In this document: positions 34,590-42,498 of the stretch, piece after piece
Numbering within the stretch: position 1 is the first letter of the stretch
Layout: each line of letters starts with the position of its first letter
DNA from: QYOJ01 sp043810345
Lineage (GTDB): Bacteria; Bacteroidota; Bacteroidia; Bacteroidales; FEN-979
Direction: 5' to 3'
Assembly (NCBI GenBank): GCA_043810345.1
Contig: JBDROF010000110.1
Span: 1 to 48,432 of the forward strand
Length of the DNA stretch: 48,432 nucleotides
Translations under genes and position numbers: made by a program
Notes under the pieces: generated by a model
The model's input: only the letters and a program-made list of their open reading frames with translations
Database searches by the model: none
What the model was told of the DNA's origin: nothing

Positions 34590-36143
34590 ATGTTCACCGA
34601 TACGGATCTGAAACAGATAAATAGAAAAGCGATCGGGCTTTCCGTCATTGACAGGCAGATTGAGAATTTCAGGCGCGGATTTCCTTTCATTAACCTGGTG
34701 AGACCTGCCACTGCCGGGGATGGTCTCTTCTCATTCTGTGAGGATGAAATCTCCTGCTTTATCAATTACTTCAACGATCAGGTGAAGGATCTCAGGGTGG
34801 TGAAATTTGTTCCGGCATCAGGAGCCGCTACCCGGATGTTCAAGCACCTCTTTGAGTTTCAGAACTCTTTTCATGCCACGCGAGCCGAGCGTGAAGCATT
34901 CCTGAAAGAGAAAGATTTCAACTCCGTATCCTATCTGTTATCACACCTGTATGAAATTGCTTTCTATACCAGGCTGCAGGGGATCCTTTCCCTGCACGGA
35001 CTCGATGCAACGAGCCTGATGGATTCATGGCAGCTTGATCTGCTGATCAGCTTTGTCCTGGAGGAGAAGGGATTGAATTATACCAATTTGCCAAAAGGAT
35101 TAATCCTCTTTCATGATTACCCTGAAGGGGCACGAACCACTGCTGAAGAGCACCTGGTAGAGGCAGCCAATTATGCCAGGAACAGCGATGGAACTGCCCG
35201 GATCCATTTTACCATTTCACCCGAACACCGGGAAAAATTTCAGGCACTTTTCGACCAGGTCTGTGAGATGTATGAATCCCGGTTCGGGGTTACCTTCTCC
35301 ATTGGTTTTTCGGAACAACTTCCCTCCACGGATACCATTGCCGTTGATGAAGAGAACCGGCCATTCCGGAATCATGATGGCTCCCTGTTGTTCCGGCCGG
35401 CTGGACATGGAGCCCTGCTGAAGAACCTGAACATGTTAGATGCTGACATCATCTTCGTCAAAAACATCGACAACATTGTTCCCGACCGGCTTAAATCAAC
35501 CACCTTCAGGTATAAAAAGCTGATCGGAGGAACCCTGCTTTACCTGAGAGACCATATCCACCGGTTTCTTGTCGGGGCCGACCGCCAGAATCTTGGCGAA
35601 GAGCAGGTCACGGACATGGTAAAGTTTATAGATAAACACCTGTGTATGACCCTCCCCGGCGACTTTTCCCGGCTCTCCCTGAAAGTAAAGCAGAAGAGAC
35701 TGATGGAACTCCTGAACAGGCCGATCCGGGTCTGTGGGATGGTTCAAAACGAGGGAGAGCCGGGTGGCGGTCCATTCTGGGTAAAACGAAGCGACGGAAC
35801 CGTGTCTCTCCAAATCGTTGAATCCTCCCAGATAGACCTGAAGAATCCGGAACAAAAAGCCATTGTTGACAAAGCAACCCATTTCAATCCCGTCGACCTG
35901 GTTTGTTCTATCCGGAATTTCCGCGGAGAACTCTTTAACCTGGATGAGTTTGTCGATGTGGACACCGGGCTTATCTCCCTGAAATCAAGTGGAGTCCTGA
36001 CATTGAAAGCACAGGAACTGCCAGGGCTGTGGAACGGAGCGATGGCTAATTGGATCACGATATTTGTTGAAGTGCCCATCGTTACTTTCAATCCCGTGAA
36101 GACAGTCAATGACCTTTTGCGAAAAGAACACCTGGAAGAGTAA
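34590..36143 (+). CDS. DUF4301 family protein, probable nucleotidyltransferase-like fold
   Basis: A 517-residue protein of the Bacteroidota-centred DUF4301 family. Elements such as KFVPASGAATRMFKHL (about 70-85), LFRPAGHGALLKNLN and IIFVKNIDNIVPDRL resemble, in order, the glycine-rich nucleotide loop, HGALL and NIDN motifs of UDP-sugar pyrophosphorylases, so an NTP-sugar transferase-like activity is inferred, not shown. There is no signal peptide or TM segment, so it is cytoplasmic. The AATTACGA-type repeat begins at its stop codon. Confidence 0.85.
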   Translation: MFTDTDLKQINRKAIGLSVIDRQIENFRRGFPFINLVRPATAGDGLFSFCEDEISCFINYFNDQVKDLRVVKFVPASGAATRMFKHLFEFQNSFHATRAEREAFLKEKDFNSVSYLLSHLYEIAFYTRLQGILSLHGLDATSLMDSWQLDLLISFVLEEKGLNYTNLPKGLILFHDYPEGARTTAEEHLVEAANYARNSDGTARIHFTISPEHREKFQALFDQVCEMYESRFGVTFSIGFSEQLPSTDTIAVDEENRPFRNHDGSLLFRPAGHGALLKNLNMLDADIIFVKNIDNIVPDRLKSTTFRYKKLIGGTLLYLRDHIHRFLVGADRQNLGEEQVTDMVKFIDKHLCMTLPGDFSRLSLKVKQKRLMELLNRPIRVCGMVQNEGEPGGGPFWVKRSDGTVSLQIVESSQIDLKNPEQKAIVDKATHFNPVDLVCSIRNFRGELFNLDEFVDVDTGLISLKSSGVLTLKAQELPGLWNGAMANWITIFVEVPIVTFNPVKTVNDLLRKEHLEE

Positions 36144-36213
36144 TTACGAATTACGATTTACGAATTACGAACTGGAAGTACGAAATAAGAAATACGAATT
36201 ACGAGAAACGATT
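36141..36213. repeat. AATTACGA-type tandem low-complexity repeat
   Basis: Imperfect copies of AATTACGA / ATTTACGA / AATACGA fill nearly the whole gap and start at the TAA stop of the DUF4301 gene. A related AATTACGAATTA tract lies between thrS and infC. Confidence 0.8.
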
Positions 36214-36240
36214 TAAAGACTTTAAAGAAAGCAAATAAGT

Positions 36241-36942
36241 ATGAGAGAAACGACGATAAAACATTATGGGATTGTCAGTAAGCGGACCCGGTGGGGATTG
36301 ACGGTCTGGGGGTGGTTACTGATCCTGCTGATCATCATTTTGACAGTATTCCTTTTTTTGACACGGGTGTATTCACTGCTGGCCCCTACCCGACCGGTGA
36401 ATGCTGATATACTGGTACTGGAAGGTGCGGCGCCCGATTATGTCCTCGATTCTGCTGTGGCTGAATTCACCCGGAATCATTACAAGCTACTGATAACTAC
36501 CGGAACTCCCCTCGAATGGGGCCATCTTCTGATTGATTACCAGAATACCGCCTTAGTGGCTGCCTCCTCGTTGAAGAGAATGGGTTTTGATACAACGGTG
36601 CTGGTTGCCATCTCCACAGATGAAATTCAAAACGACAGAACCTACAACTCGGCTCTGGAGTTAGGCAAATTTTTGAGGACATTCTATCCGGAAGTGAAGG
36701 CGATTAACCTGATGAGTTATGGCCCGCATAGTCGCCGGAGTCAGATGATGTTCCAGGCTGCTCTGGGCGACAGTATCCAGGTGGGAATCATCTCTATTCG
36801 AAGCTTCTATTACGGTGGCGGTAACTGGTGGCGTTCCAGCAAAGGCTTTCGGGAAGTGATAAACGAATTCCTGGGATATGTCTTTGTGAAGCTTTTTTTC
36901 GTTCCTTATAAAATACCCCCCGACCCCCTAAAGGGGGAGTAA
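36241..36942 (+). CDS. YdcF/SanA-like (DUF218) membrane-anchored protein
   Basis: 233 residues: TM helix at about 22-45, then a Rossmann-like domain with ADILVLEGAAPDYVLDSAV, LLITTGTPLEWG and NDRTYNSALELGKFL, which match the DUF218 (ElyC/SanA/YdcF) family of envelope-associated proteins of uncertain chemistry. The C-terminal residues PPDPLKGE are encoded by an inverted repeat of the CCCCC-TAAA-GGGGG kind, so the natural C-terminus may have been extended or replaced by a repeat. It stands alone between repeat-filled gaps. Confidence 0.65.
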   Translation: MRETTIKHYGIVSKRTRWGLTVWGWLLILLIIILTVFLFLTRVYSLLAPTRPVNADILVLEGAAPDYVLDSAVAEFTRNHYKLLITTGTPLEWGHLLIDYQNTALVAASSLKRMGFDTTVLVAISTDEIQNDRTYNSALELGKFLRTFYPEVKAINLMSYGPHSRRSQMMFQAALGDSIQVGIISIRSFYYGGGNWWRSSKGFREVINEFLGYVFVKLFFVPYKIPPDPLKGE

Positions 36943-36965
36943 GTCCCCTTCAGGATTTAGGGGTT
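36915..36965. repeat. GC-rich inverted repeats spanning the gene end
   Basis: CCCCC-TAAA-GGGGG at 36924-36937, then a CCCC...GGGG partial palindrome at about 36944-36963. The first arm pair lies inside the coding region and the second after the stop. The hairpins could also act as a transcription terminator, but no T-run follows. Confidence 0.65.
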
Positions 36966-36967
36966 AA

Positions 36968-36997
36968 AAATGACTTAATGACCTAATGACTTAATTT
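36968..36997. repeat. Short AATGACTT/AATGACCT tandem repeat
   Basis: Three consecutive copies of an AATGACYTA-like unit immediately after the GC-rich palindromes and before the thioredoxin-like gene. Confidence 0.6.
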
Positions 36998-37008
36998 CAT
37001 ACTATCCT

Positions 37009-38439
37009 ATGACTAAAGCCCAATCTTATATACTCCTGTTTCTTTTTTCATTTCCCATTTTCCTGTTTGCCGGTCCTGATGGGTATACGGTGAAGTTCAA
37101 GATCCATGGACTGAAAGATACGATATGCCTGGTGGCCAACTATTATGGAAGTGGCACCTACGTTACTGATACACTGGGAGTGGACGGGCAAGGCAGGTGT
37201 ACCTTTACAGCTCCGGCCGATCAACCCAGGGGAGTTTATATCCTGGTAATCTCAGAAAAGAATTATTTCGACTTCGTACTGAACAACGACCGGAAGTTCA
37301 CCATGGAGACCGATAAGGACGACCCTGTCAGAAGTATGAAAGTCACCGGTTCACTCGATAACGACGAGTTTTACGCCTACATGCGGTATACCCAGGAGAA
37401 GATCCAGTCCATCCAGGCACTTCAGGCACAGCAAAAGTCCTATGAATCAAATGAGGATTCCGTTCAGGCGATCAACCAGCGGATCGTTGCACTCAACAAC
37501 GAACTCATCGACTACAAACTTAACATTGTGAAAGAACGGCCATTCTCCTTCCTGGCCATGCTGATCAATGCCATGAAAGAGCCGGTGATCAAAGAGATTC
37601 CAACACTGCCCAGTGGACGGAAGGATTCAACCTACGGCTACCGCTATTTCATGAGACACTATTGGGATGACATGGATCTGGCTGACAACCGGCTGATCCG
37701 GACGCCGGTATTCCATGCCAAACTGAAGAAATACTTTGACCAGGTGGTTGTTCAACATCCCGACTCTATTTTCAAGGAGGCAGTGATCCTGATCGAGCAA
37801 GCTCGTCCTGATCCTGAGATGTTCAAATACATCGTATGGTTCATCACCTATCACTACGAAAATTCGGAAATCATGGGATTCGACAAAGTCTTTGTCGATA
37901 TCGTGGATCAATACTATGTGACCGGGGAGGCTACCTGGATCTCTGGACCGGTACTTGAAAATATCCTTAAGAAAGCGAGCCGGATCCGACCGTTACTGCT
38001 TGGCAAACAGGCACCCAACATGATCATGATGGACACCAGCAACCAGCTCGTCTCTCTTTACAGTCTCAATGACTTCATCACTATCTTGCTTTTCTGGGAT
38101 CCGGATTGCGGGCATTGTGAAAAGGAGATCCCACAATTGAAGGAGTTCTATGATACCTACAAAGAGAAGTATGATCTGGAGATATTTTCCGTGTGCTCAG
38201 ACACCTCTATGGTGAAGATGAAGGGATATATCCAGCAAAAGAAAATGACGTGGATCAACGTAAACGGTCCCCGAACGCTGACAGGGGACTATCATGAGCT
38301 CTATGATATCCAAACCACCCCGGTAATCTACATCCTTGACAGGGACAAGAGGATCCTGGCAAAACGGCTTCAAGCCGGACAGGTGGAGAAGTTTCTGAAC
38401 AACTATGTGAGACGGGAGGTGGGAGAAATCTTCGAGTGA
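37009..38439 (+). CDS. TlpA/thioredoxin-like secreted protein with DUF4369/DUF5106-like N-terminus
   Basis: 476 residues: signal peptide (about 1-21, ending IFLFAGPDG), an N-terminal beta-rich domain (about 24-115, IHGLKDTICLVANYYG) like DUF4369, a helical middle region (about 125-325), and a thioredoxin fold (about 330-470) with the active site CGHC at 367-370 and the cis-Pro loop in TTPVIYILD. It is probably a periplasmic thiol-disulphide oxidoreductase of the kind abundant in Bacteroidota. The specific substrate is unknown. Although it is on the other side of the translation operon, it could serve cytochrome maturation. Confidence 0.85.
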   Translation: MTKAQSYILLFLFSFPIFLFAGPDGYTVKFKIHGLKDTICLVANYYGSGTYVTDTLGVDGQGRCTFTAPADQPRGVYILVISEKNYFDFVLNNDRKFTMETDKDDPVRSMKVTGSLDNDEFYAYMRYTQEKIQSIQALQAQQKSYESNEDSVQAINQRIVALNNELIDYKLNIVKERPFSFLAMLINAMKEPVIKEIPTLPSGRKDSTYGYRYFMRHYWDDMDLADNRLIRTPVFHAKLKKYFDQVVVQHPDSIFKEAVILIEQARPDPEMFKYIVWFITYHYENSEIMGFDKVFVDIVDQYYVTGEATWISGPVLENILKKASRIRPLLLGKQAPNMIMMDTSNQLVSLYSLNDFITILLFWDPDCGHCEKEIPQLKEFYDTYKEKYDLEIFSVCSDTSMVKMKGYIQQKKMTWINVNGPRTLTGDYHELYDIQTTPVIYILDRDKRILAKRLQAGQVEKFLNNYVRREVGEIFE

Positions 38440-38540
38440 GGCAACCGGACAAATGGACAAGTGGGCAAGTGGGCATTTGGCAAATCCACTCACCACTGCA
38501 CCACGGCACTACTGCACCACGGCACTACTGCACCACGGGG
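38440..38540. repeat. Tandem repeats in the gap between the thioredoxin-like gene and rplT
   Basis: A GGACAAGTGGGCAAGTGGGCA-like stretch is followed by a 16-base unit CTGCACCACGGCACTA, two full copies from 38496 to 38527 and a third partial copy. No ORF of interest is present. There is no clear rplT terminator hairpin. Confidence 0.8.
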
Positions 38541-38566
38541 TTAACAAACTCCCCAGATGTTCGGTC

Positions 38567-38914
38567 TTATTTTGCAGCTTCTTCGAGCACCGCCTTAAAG
38601 GCTTCGGGATGGTTCATAGCCAGGTCGGCCATGGTTTTCCTGTTGATGGCAATGTGTTTTTCGGCCAGTTTTCCTATCAGTACGGAATAGGACATTCCAT
38701 ACTCGCGGGCACCTGCATTGATTCTTGTGATCCAGAGGCTGCGGAAGTTCCGCTTTTTCGTCCTTCGATCACGGTAGGCATATGAGAGGCCCTTTTCTAC
38801 CGCGTTTTTGGCTACGGTGTGGACATTCTTTCTCCTTCCGAACTGTCCTTTGGCCTGTTTGAGGACCTTTTTTCTTCTCGCTTTGGCAGCGACTGCATTT
38901 ACTGATCTTGGCAT
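38567..38914 (-). CDS. rplT: 50S ribosomal protein L20
   Basis: 115 residues, the expected length. It begins MPRSVNAVAAKARRKKVLKQ and contains GQFGRRKNVH, YAYRDRRTKKRNFR and LWITRINAGARE, all diagnostic of L20, a 23S rRNA-binding protein needed early in 50S assembly. It is last in the thrS-infC-rpmI-rplT operon, 17 bases after rpmI. In many bacteria L20 also represses this operon, but no leader structure was checked here. Confidence 0.98.
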   Translation of the reverse strand: MPRSVNAVAAKARRKKVLKQAKGQFGRRKNVHTVAKNAVEKGLSYAYRDRRTKKRNFRSLWITRINAGAREYGMSYSVLIGKLAEKHIAINRKTMADLAMNHPEAFKAVLEEAAK

Positions 38915-38931
38915 GTGAAATAATGTTTGTC

Positions 38932-39126
38932 TTAGCTTTGAAGCATCTTCCGCACGTTGGCTGCGTCTGCTTTGTCAACCGTTGTGGAGTAGGTCAGGTT
39001 CCTCTTCCGTTTGGTCGATTTTTTAGTCAGGATATGGCTTTTGTACGCATGCTTCCGCTTGATCTTTCCGGTACCCGTCAGGAAAAATCTCTTCTTCGCA
39101 CCGGATTTTGATTTCATTTTTGGCAT
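38932..39126 (-). CDS. rpmI: 50S ribosomal protein L35
   Basis: 64 residues beginning MPKMKSKSGAKKRFFLTGTG and including KIKRKHAYKSHILTKKSTKRKR, the standard L35 sequence. It is highly basic and binds 23S rRNA. It lies 69 bases downstream of infC, with a GC-rich repeat in that gap. Confidence 0.98.
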   Translation of the reverse strand: MPKMKSKSGAKKRFFLTGTGKIKRKHAYKSHILTKKSTKRKRNLTYSTTVDKADAANVRKMLQS

Positions 39127-39147
39127 TTGCTTGAGTTGTTTATTGTT

Positions 39148-39195
39148 AGCAACCCCTCCCTACCCTCCCATTCAAGGGGAGGGGCAGGGGTGGGG
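39148..39195. repeat. GC-rich imperfect inverted repeat between infC and rpmI
   Basis: CCCCTCCC-type sequence faces GGGGAGGGGCAGGGGTGGGG around a short ATTCAA centre, ending directly at the infC stop codon. It resembles the palindromic tract at 36915-36965. It could form a hairpin in the polycistronic mRNA. Confidence 0.65.
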
Positions 39196-39756
39196 TCATT
39201 TCTTAGGGGCGATGATCATGATCATTCGTTTGCCTTCCAGACGTGGCATCTGTTCGATTTTACCGAAGTCCACTACACCCTGGGCAAATTTCAGGAGCAT
39301 AAGCTCTCCCTGGTCTTTATAGATAATGGATCGCCCTTTGAAAAAAACATCCACTTTTACTTTTGCACCATCTTTCAGGAACTTGATTGCATGGTTCAGC
39401 TTGAAGTTGAAGTCGTGATCATCTGTGTTGGGGCCCAATCTGATCTCTTTCACTACGACCTTGGCCGTTTTGGCCTTCATCTCCTTCTGCTTCTTCTTCA
39501 GTTCATAAAGGAACTTCTTGTAATCTATCACTTTACAGACAGGCGGATTGGCAGTTGGTGAGATCTCCACCAGGTCTAATTCCTGGCTTTCTGCGATGGC
39601 CAGAGCATCTCTCAGATTATAGATATCTGCTTTAACATTTTCGCCCACCACACGAACAACCGGCGATTTAATTCTCTCATTGATTAAGTGAAGATCTTCT
39701 TTTTTATGCGGCCTGGTGAAGTGCCGCCTTGGTCCATGATACGGCTTTTTTGCTAT
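39196..39756 (-). CDS. infC: Translation initiation factor IF-3, with AUA start codon
   Basis: 186 residues when read from ATA at 39756. The N-domain contains LINERIKSPVVRVVGENV and the linker IDYKKFLYELKKKQKE; the C-domain has KEIRLGPNTDDHDFNFKL and KVKVDVFFKGRSIIYKDQG. The first possible ATG/GTG/TTG (GTG at 39651) would delete the conserved INER segment. The frame is open upstream, and ATA lies eight bases after a perfect AGGAGG (39765-39770), a rare strong Shine-Dalgarno here. infC uses AUU, AUC or AUA starts in many bacteria, allowing IF-3 to repress its own translation, so AUA is credible. A basic N-terminal tail precedes the N-domain. The gene is second in the operon. Confidence 0.92.
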   Translation of the reverse strand: MAKKPYHGPRRHFTRPHKKEDLHLINERIKSPVVRVVGENVKADIYNLRDALAIAESQELDLVEISPTANPPVCKVIDYKKFLYELKKKQKEMKAKTAKVVVKEIRLGPNTDDHDFNFKLNHAIKFLKDGAKVKVDVFFKGRSIIYKDQGELMLLKFAQGVVDFGKIEQMPRLEGKRMIMIIAPKK

Positions 39757-39764
39757 TGTTAAAA

Positions 39765-39770
39765 CCTCCT
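39765..39770 (-). promoter_or_regulatory. Strong Shine-Dalgarno AGGAGG of infC
   Basis: A perfect AGGAGG on the reverse strand, eight bases upstream of the AUA codon at 39754-39756. Most genes in the window lack such a site, and it decides the infC start. Confidence 0.8.
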
Positions 39771-39774
39771 ATTG

Positions 39775-39832
39775 TTTAATTATGAATTACAAATTATGAA
39801 TTACGAATTAATTTTCAGTTTTCAATTTTCAA
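39775..39832. repeat. AATTACGA/TTTTCAATT-type repeat between thrS and infC
   Basis: Imperfect copies of AATTATGA, AATTACAA and AATTACGA are followed by TTTTCAGTTTTCAATTTTCAATT, running up to the thrS stop. It is related to the tract at 36141-36213. Confidence 0.75.
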
Positions 39833-41773
39833 TTATAAACCGCCGAGTTCTTTTTCCATTTCTTTTTTTACACGGTTAATGAACGCGTCCACCTTCTCGG
39901 GGCCCAGGTCGCCCTGCCCATGTTTCCTTACAGAGACGGTTCCTTCAGCCGCTTCTCTCTCGCCAACCACCAGCATGTAAGGGATTTTCATCAACTCTGC
40001 GTCGCGTATCTTCTTCCCTGCCTTTTCGTTGCGCTCGTCAACGAGGACGCGAATTTCTGAATTATTCAGCAAATTTAAAACTTTTTTTGCATAGTCATGA
40101 TATTTTTCACTGATTGGTAGTACGATAGCCTGATCAGGAGCCAGCCACAACGGGAAGTTTCCGCCGGTATGTTCGAGCAGAACAGCCACAAAACGCTCCA
40201 TTGATCCGAAGGGGGCCCGATGGATCATGACCGGCCTATGCTTCTGGTTATCCGCCCCGATATACTCCATCTCAAAACGGTCTGGCAGGTTGTAATCCAC
40301 CTGGATGGTGCCAAGTTGCCACCTCCGGCCAATGGCATCCTTCACCATGAAATCCATCTTCGGGCCATAAAAAGCGGCTTCGCCGGGAACCACGACCGTA
40401 TCCAGGCCGCTCTCTTCGGCCACCTCCAGGATCGCCTGTTCGGCTTTATCCCAGTTCTCATCGGACCCGATATACTTCTCCTTGTTGATCTTATCCCGGA
40501 GTGATATCTGGATGATAAAATCCTCAAAGCTCAATGCTTTGAAGATCAACATCACAATCTCAATCACCCCTTTGAACTCATCCTTCACCTGGTCGGGAGT
40601 ACAGAATATATGGGCATCATCCTGGGTGAATCCCCGTACGCGGGTCAGTCCGTGAAGCTCACCGCTTTGCTCATACCGATATACTGTGCCAAATTCAGCC
40701 ATCCGGATCGGCAGATCCTTGTATGAGTGTGGCTGGGAGTTGTAAATTTCGCAATGGTGCGGACAGTTCATCGGTTTCAGGAAAAATTCTTCGCCGGGAA
40801 TTGGTGTGGTGATCGTCCTGAATGAGCTCTCTCCATACTTGTGATAGTGGCCGGATTTTTTGTATAACTCCACATGTCCGATATGAGGACAGATTACCTG
40901 CACATAGCCCATCTTTTTCTGGGTCTGTTTTAAAAAGGTCTCCAGTTGTTCCCGGAGTTGAGCTCCCCGGGGCAACCATAATGGCAGCCCCTGCCCAACC
41001 CGCTGGGAAAAGGTGAATAATTCCAGCTCTTTCCCCAATTTCCGGTGGTCACGTTTTTTTGCCTCCTCCAGCATGGCCAGGTATTCATCCAGCTCCTTTT
41101 GTTTGGGGAAGGTGATGCCGTAGATGCGGGTCAGCTGTTTGCGGGTTTCATCACCCCGCCAGTAAGCACCGGCGGTTGCCAGCAGTTTTACCGCCTTAAT
41201 CACACTGGTATCCGGCAAATGTGGGCCGCGACAAAGGTCGGTGAAGTACCCCGACTCGTAAAACGTGATCTCGCCATCGTCCAACTCATCGATTAACTCG
41301 ATCTTATAGTCATCTCCCTTTTTTGAAAAATAGTCGAGTGCCTCCTGTTTGGTTTTCTCCAGGCGAGTAAATTGCTGCCGCTCGCGTGCCAGTTCCTGAA
41401 TCTTCTTTTCGATCTTCGGGAAGTCGTCGGATGAGATCGGCTGATCTCCAAAGTCAATGTCGTAGTAAAATCCCTGTTCAATGTCGGGACCAATACCAAA
41501 CTTCACTCCTGGATAGAGCAGCTCAATCGCTTCGGCCATCAGGTGGGCAGAAGAGTGCCACATGGTGGCTTTTCCTTCCGGGTCGTCCCAGGTGAGCAGC
41601 CTGATATTGGCATCCTGTAAAACAGGACGGGTGGCATCCCACACCTCTCCATCCACCATAACGGATAAGACATTGCGGGCCAGTCCTTCACTGATGCTTT
41701 TAGCTATTTCAAGCCCTGTAATCCCTTCCAGATATTGTCTGACAGAATTATCTGGTAAAGTGATATTTATCAT
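39833..41773 (-). CDS. thrS: Threonyl-tRNA synthetase
   Basis: 646 residues from the ATG at 41773. Domains: TGS (about 1-62), the SAD/editing domain (about 63-240, with HSSAHLMAEAI and the GPHLPDT region), class II catalytic core (about 240-535: motif 2-like ELHGLTRVRGFTQDDAH, NCPHH with zinc ligands, YGPKMDF, motif 3 HRAPFGSMERF) and anticodon-binding domain (about 540-646, VDERNEKAGKKIRDAEL). The open frame extends to TTG at 41803, but that codon lies inside a promoter -7 element, so the ATG is preferred. It is first gene of the operon with infC, rpmI and rplT. Confidence 0.97.
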   Translation of the reverse strand: MINITLPDNSVRQYLEGITGLEIAKSISEGLARNVLSVMVDGEVWDATRPVLQDANIRLLTWDDPEGKATMWHSSAHLMAEAIELLYPGVKFGIGPDIEQGFYYDIDFGDQPISSDDFPKIEKKIQELARERQQFTRLEKTKQEALDYFSKKGDDYKIELIDELDDGEITFYESGYFTDLCRGPHLPDTSVIKAVKLLATAGAYWRGDETRKQLTRIYGITFPKQKELDEYLAMLEEAKKRDHRKLGKELELFTFSQRVGQGLPLWLPRGAQLREQLETFLKQTQKKMGYVQVICPHIGHVELYKKSGHYHKYGESSFRTITTPIPGEEFFLKPMNCPHHCEIYNSQPHSYKDLPIRMAEFGTVYRYEQSGELHGLTRVRGFTQDDAHIFCTPDQVKDEFKGVIEIVMLIFKALSFEDFIIQISLRDKINKEKYIGSDENWDKAEQAILEVAEESGLDTVVVPGEAAFYGPKMDFMVKDAIGRRWQLGTIQVDYNLPDRFEMEYIGADNQKHRPVMIHRAPFGSMERFVAVLLEHTGGNFPLWLAPDQAIVLPISEKYHDYAKKVLNLLNNSEIRVLVDERNEKAGKKIRDAELMKIPYMLVVGEREAAEGTVSVRKHGQGDLGPEKVDAFINRVKKEMEKELGGL

Positions 41774-41800
41774 CGTATAGCAGGTGTCGTTTTTGGGCGG

Positions 41801-41808
41801 CAAATGTA
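41801..41808 (-). promoter_or_regulatory. Putative -7 element for the thrS operon
   Basis: TACATTTG on the reverse strand matches TAnnTTTG, 27 bases before the ATG at 41773. The -33 side is weak (a TGTTTT stretch). The 257-base divergent gap to the Rieske gene holds no convincing gene. Confidence 0.4.
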
Positions 41809-42008
41809 CAATTTTTTCTTCAGGAAAACATTATGAATCTCAGATTCCTATGGAATCCACCTGCATGTAAGTCCGTTCTGTCATTTGGCACTCCACCCAA
41901 AGGGCACCGGTTGAATTGTCTTCATGCCGTGACCGAACGTTACCATATATTTTGCTTTTTTAACAAAGCTAGTGAATTTTTGCTATTCCGCTATATCGTT
42001 ATTTTCTT

Positions 42009-42016
42009 TAAGTTTG
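42009..42016 (+). promoter_or_regulatory. Putative -7 element for the bc-complex operon
   Basis: TAAGTTTG matches TAnnTTTG, 14 bases upstream of the Rieske ATG at 42031. The nearest TTG upstream is about 26 bases away, longer than the preferred spacing, so this is tentative. Confidence 0.35.
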
Positions 42017-42030
42017 CATAACTCCCCCCC

Positions 42031-42498
42031 ATGGAACCAGAAATAGAAGAACCGAAAACCTATTCAAGAAGACAGTTTTTCCGTCACCTCTCCTGGTCGG
42101 TACTGGGTTTTGCAGGCCTGGCTTCCATCCCCTTTATTGTCTCCTCTGTCATTCCGAGGAAGGTAATTGAAAACAAGCGGATCCGGATCGGTCATCCCTC
42201 CGGTTTCCCCATCAACCATATGACCTACCTGTCCGGTCCCCGCCTGTTCATCCTGCGTGATCACCGGGGTATTGCTGCGATGTCTGCCATCTGTACCCAC
42301 CTGGGGTGTGTGGTGGAGCAGGATGCCTCCGGGTTTCTCTGTCCCTGCCATGGATCCTTTTACAATCCGGAGGGGTTGATAGAGAAGGGACCGGCCCCGC
42401 GAAACCTCTCCTGGTTCCAGGTCTTAGCCCTCCCCAACCGATCACTTCAAGTAAACCTCAACCGCATCGTCTCTCCCGAAACCCGTCTGGATGTCTGA
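42031..42498 (+). CDS. Rieske iron-sulphur protein of a cytochrome bc-type complex
   Basis: 155 residues. A twin-arginine-like motif YSRRQFF (11-17) precedes the single TM anchor (about 22-42), fitting Tat-dependent insertion. The Rieske boxes are CTHLGC (88-93) and CPCHGS (104-109), giving cluster ligands C88, H90, C104 and H107 and the disulphide pair C93/C106. GPAPRNLSWF follows as in QcrA/PetC. It accepts electrons from quinol and passes them to the c-type haems. The stop overlaps the cytochrome b start by eight bases, so the subunits are probably co-translated. Confidence 0.95.
   Translation: MEPEIEEPKTYSRRQFFRHLSWSVLGFAGLASIPFIVSSVIPRKVIENKRIRIGHPSGFPINHMTYLSGPRLFILRDHRGIAAMSAICTHLGCVVEQDASGFLCPCHGSFYNPEGLIEKGPAPRNLSWFQVLALPNRSLQVNLNRIVSPETRLDV

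Noticed and set aside
38496..38537. CRISPR-like direct repeats
   Set aside because: The 16-base units are directly contiguous with no spacers, and no cas genes are present.
39651..39653. GTG at 39651 as the infC start
   Set aside because: It would remove the conserved INER segment of the IF-3 N-domain, and there is no Shine-Dalgarno before it, unlike the AUA at 39756.
41774..41803. TTG at 41803 as the thrS start
   Set aside because: The codon is part of a TACATTTG promoter element, and the ATG at 41773 gives the standard TGS-domain N-terminus.
41833..42021. 62-codon open frame between thrS and the Rieske gene
   Set aside because: No recognisable motif or ribosome-binding site, and it overlaps the probable divergent promoters; a chance frame.
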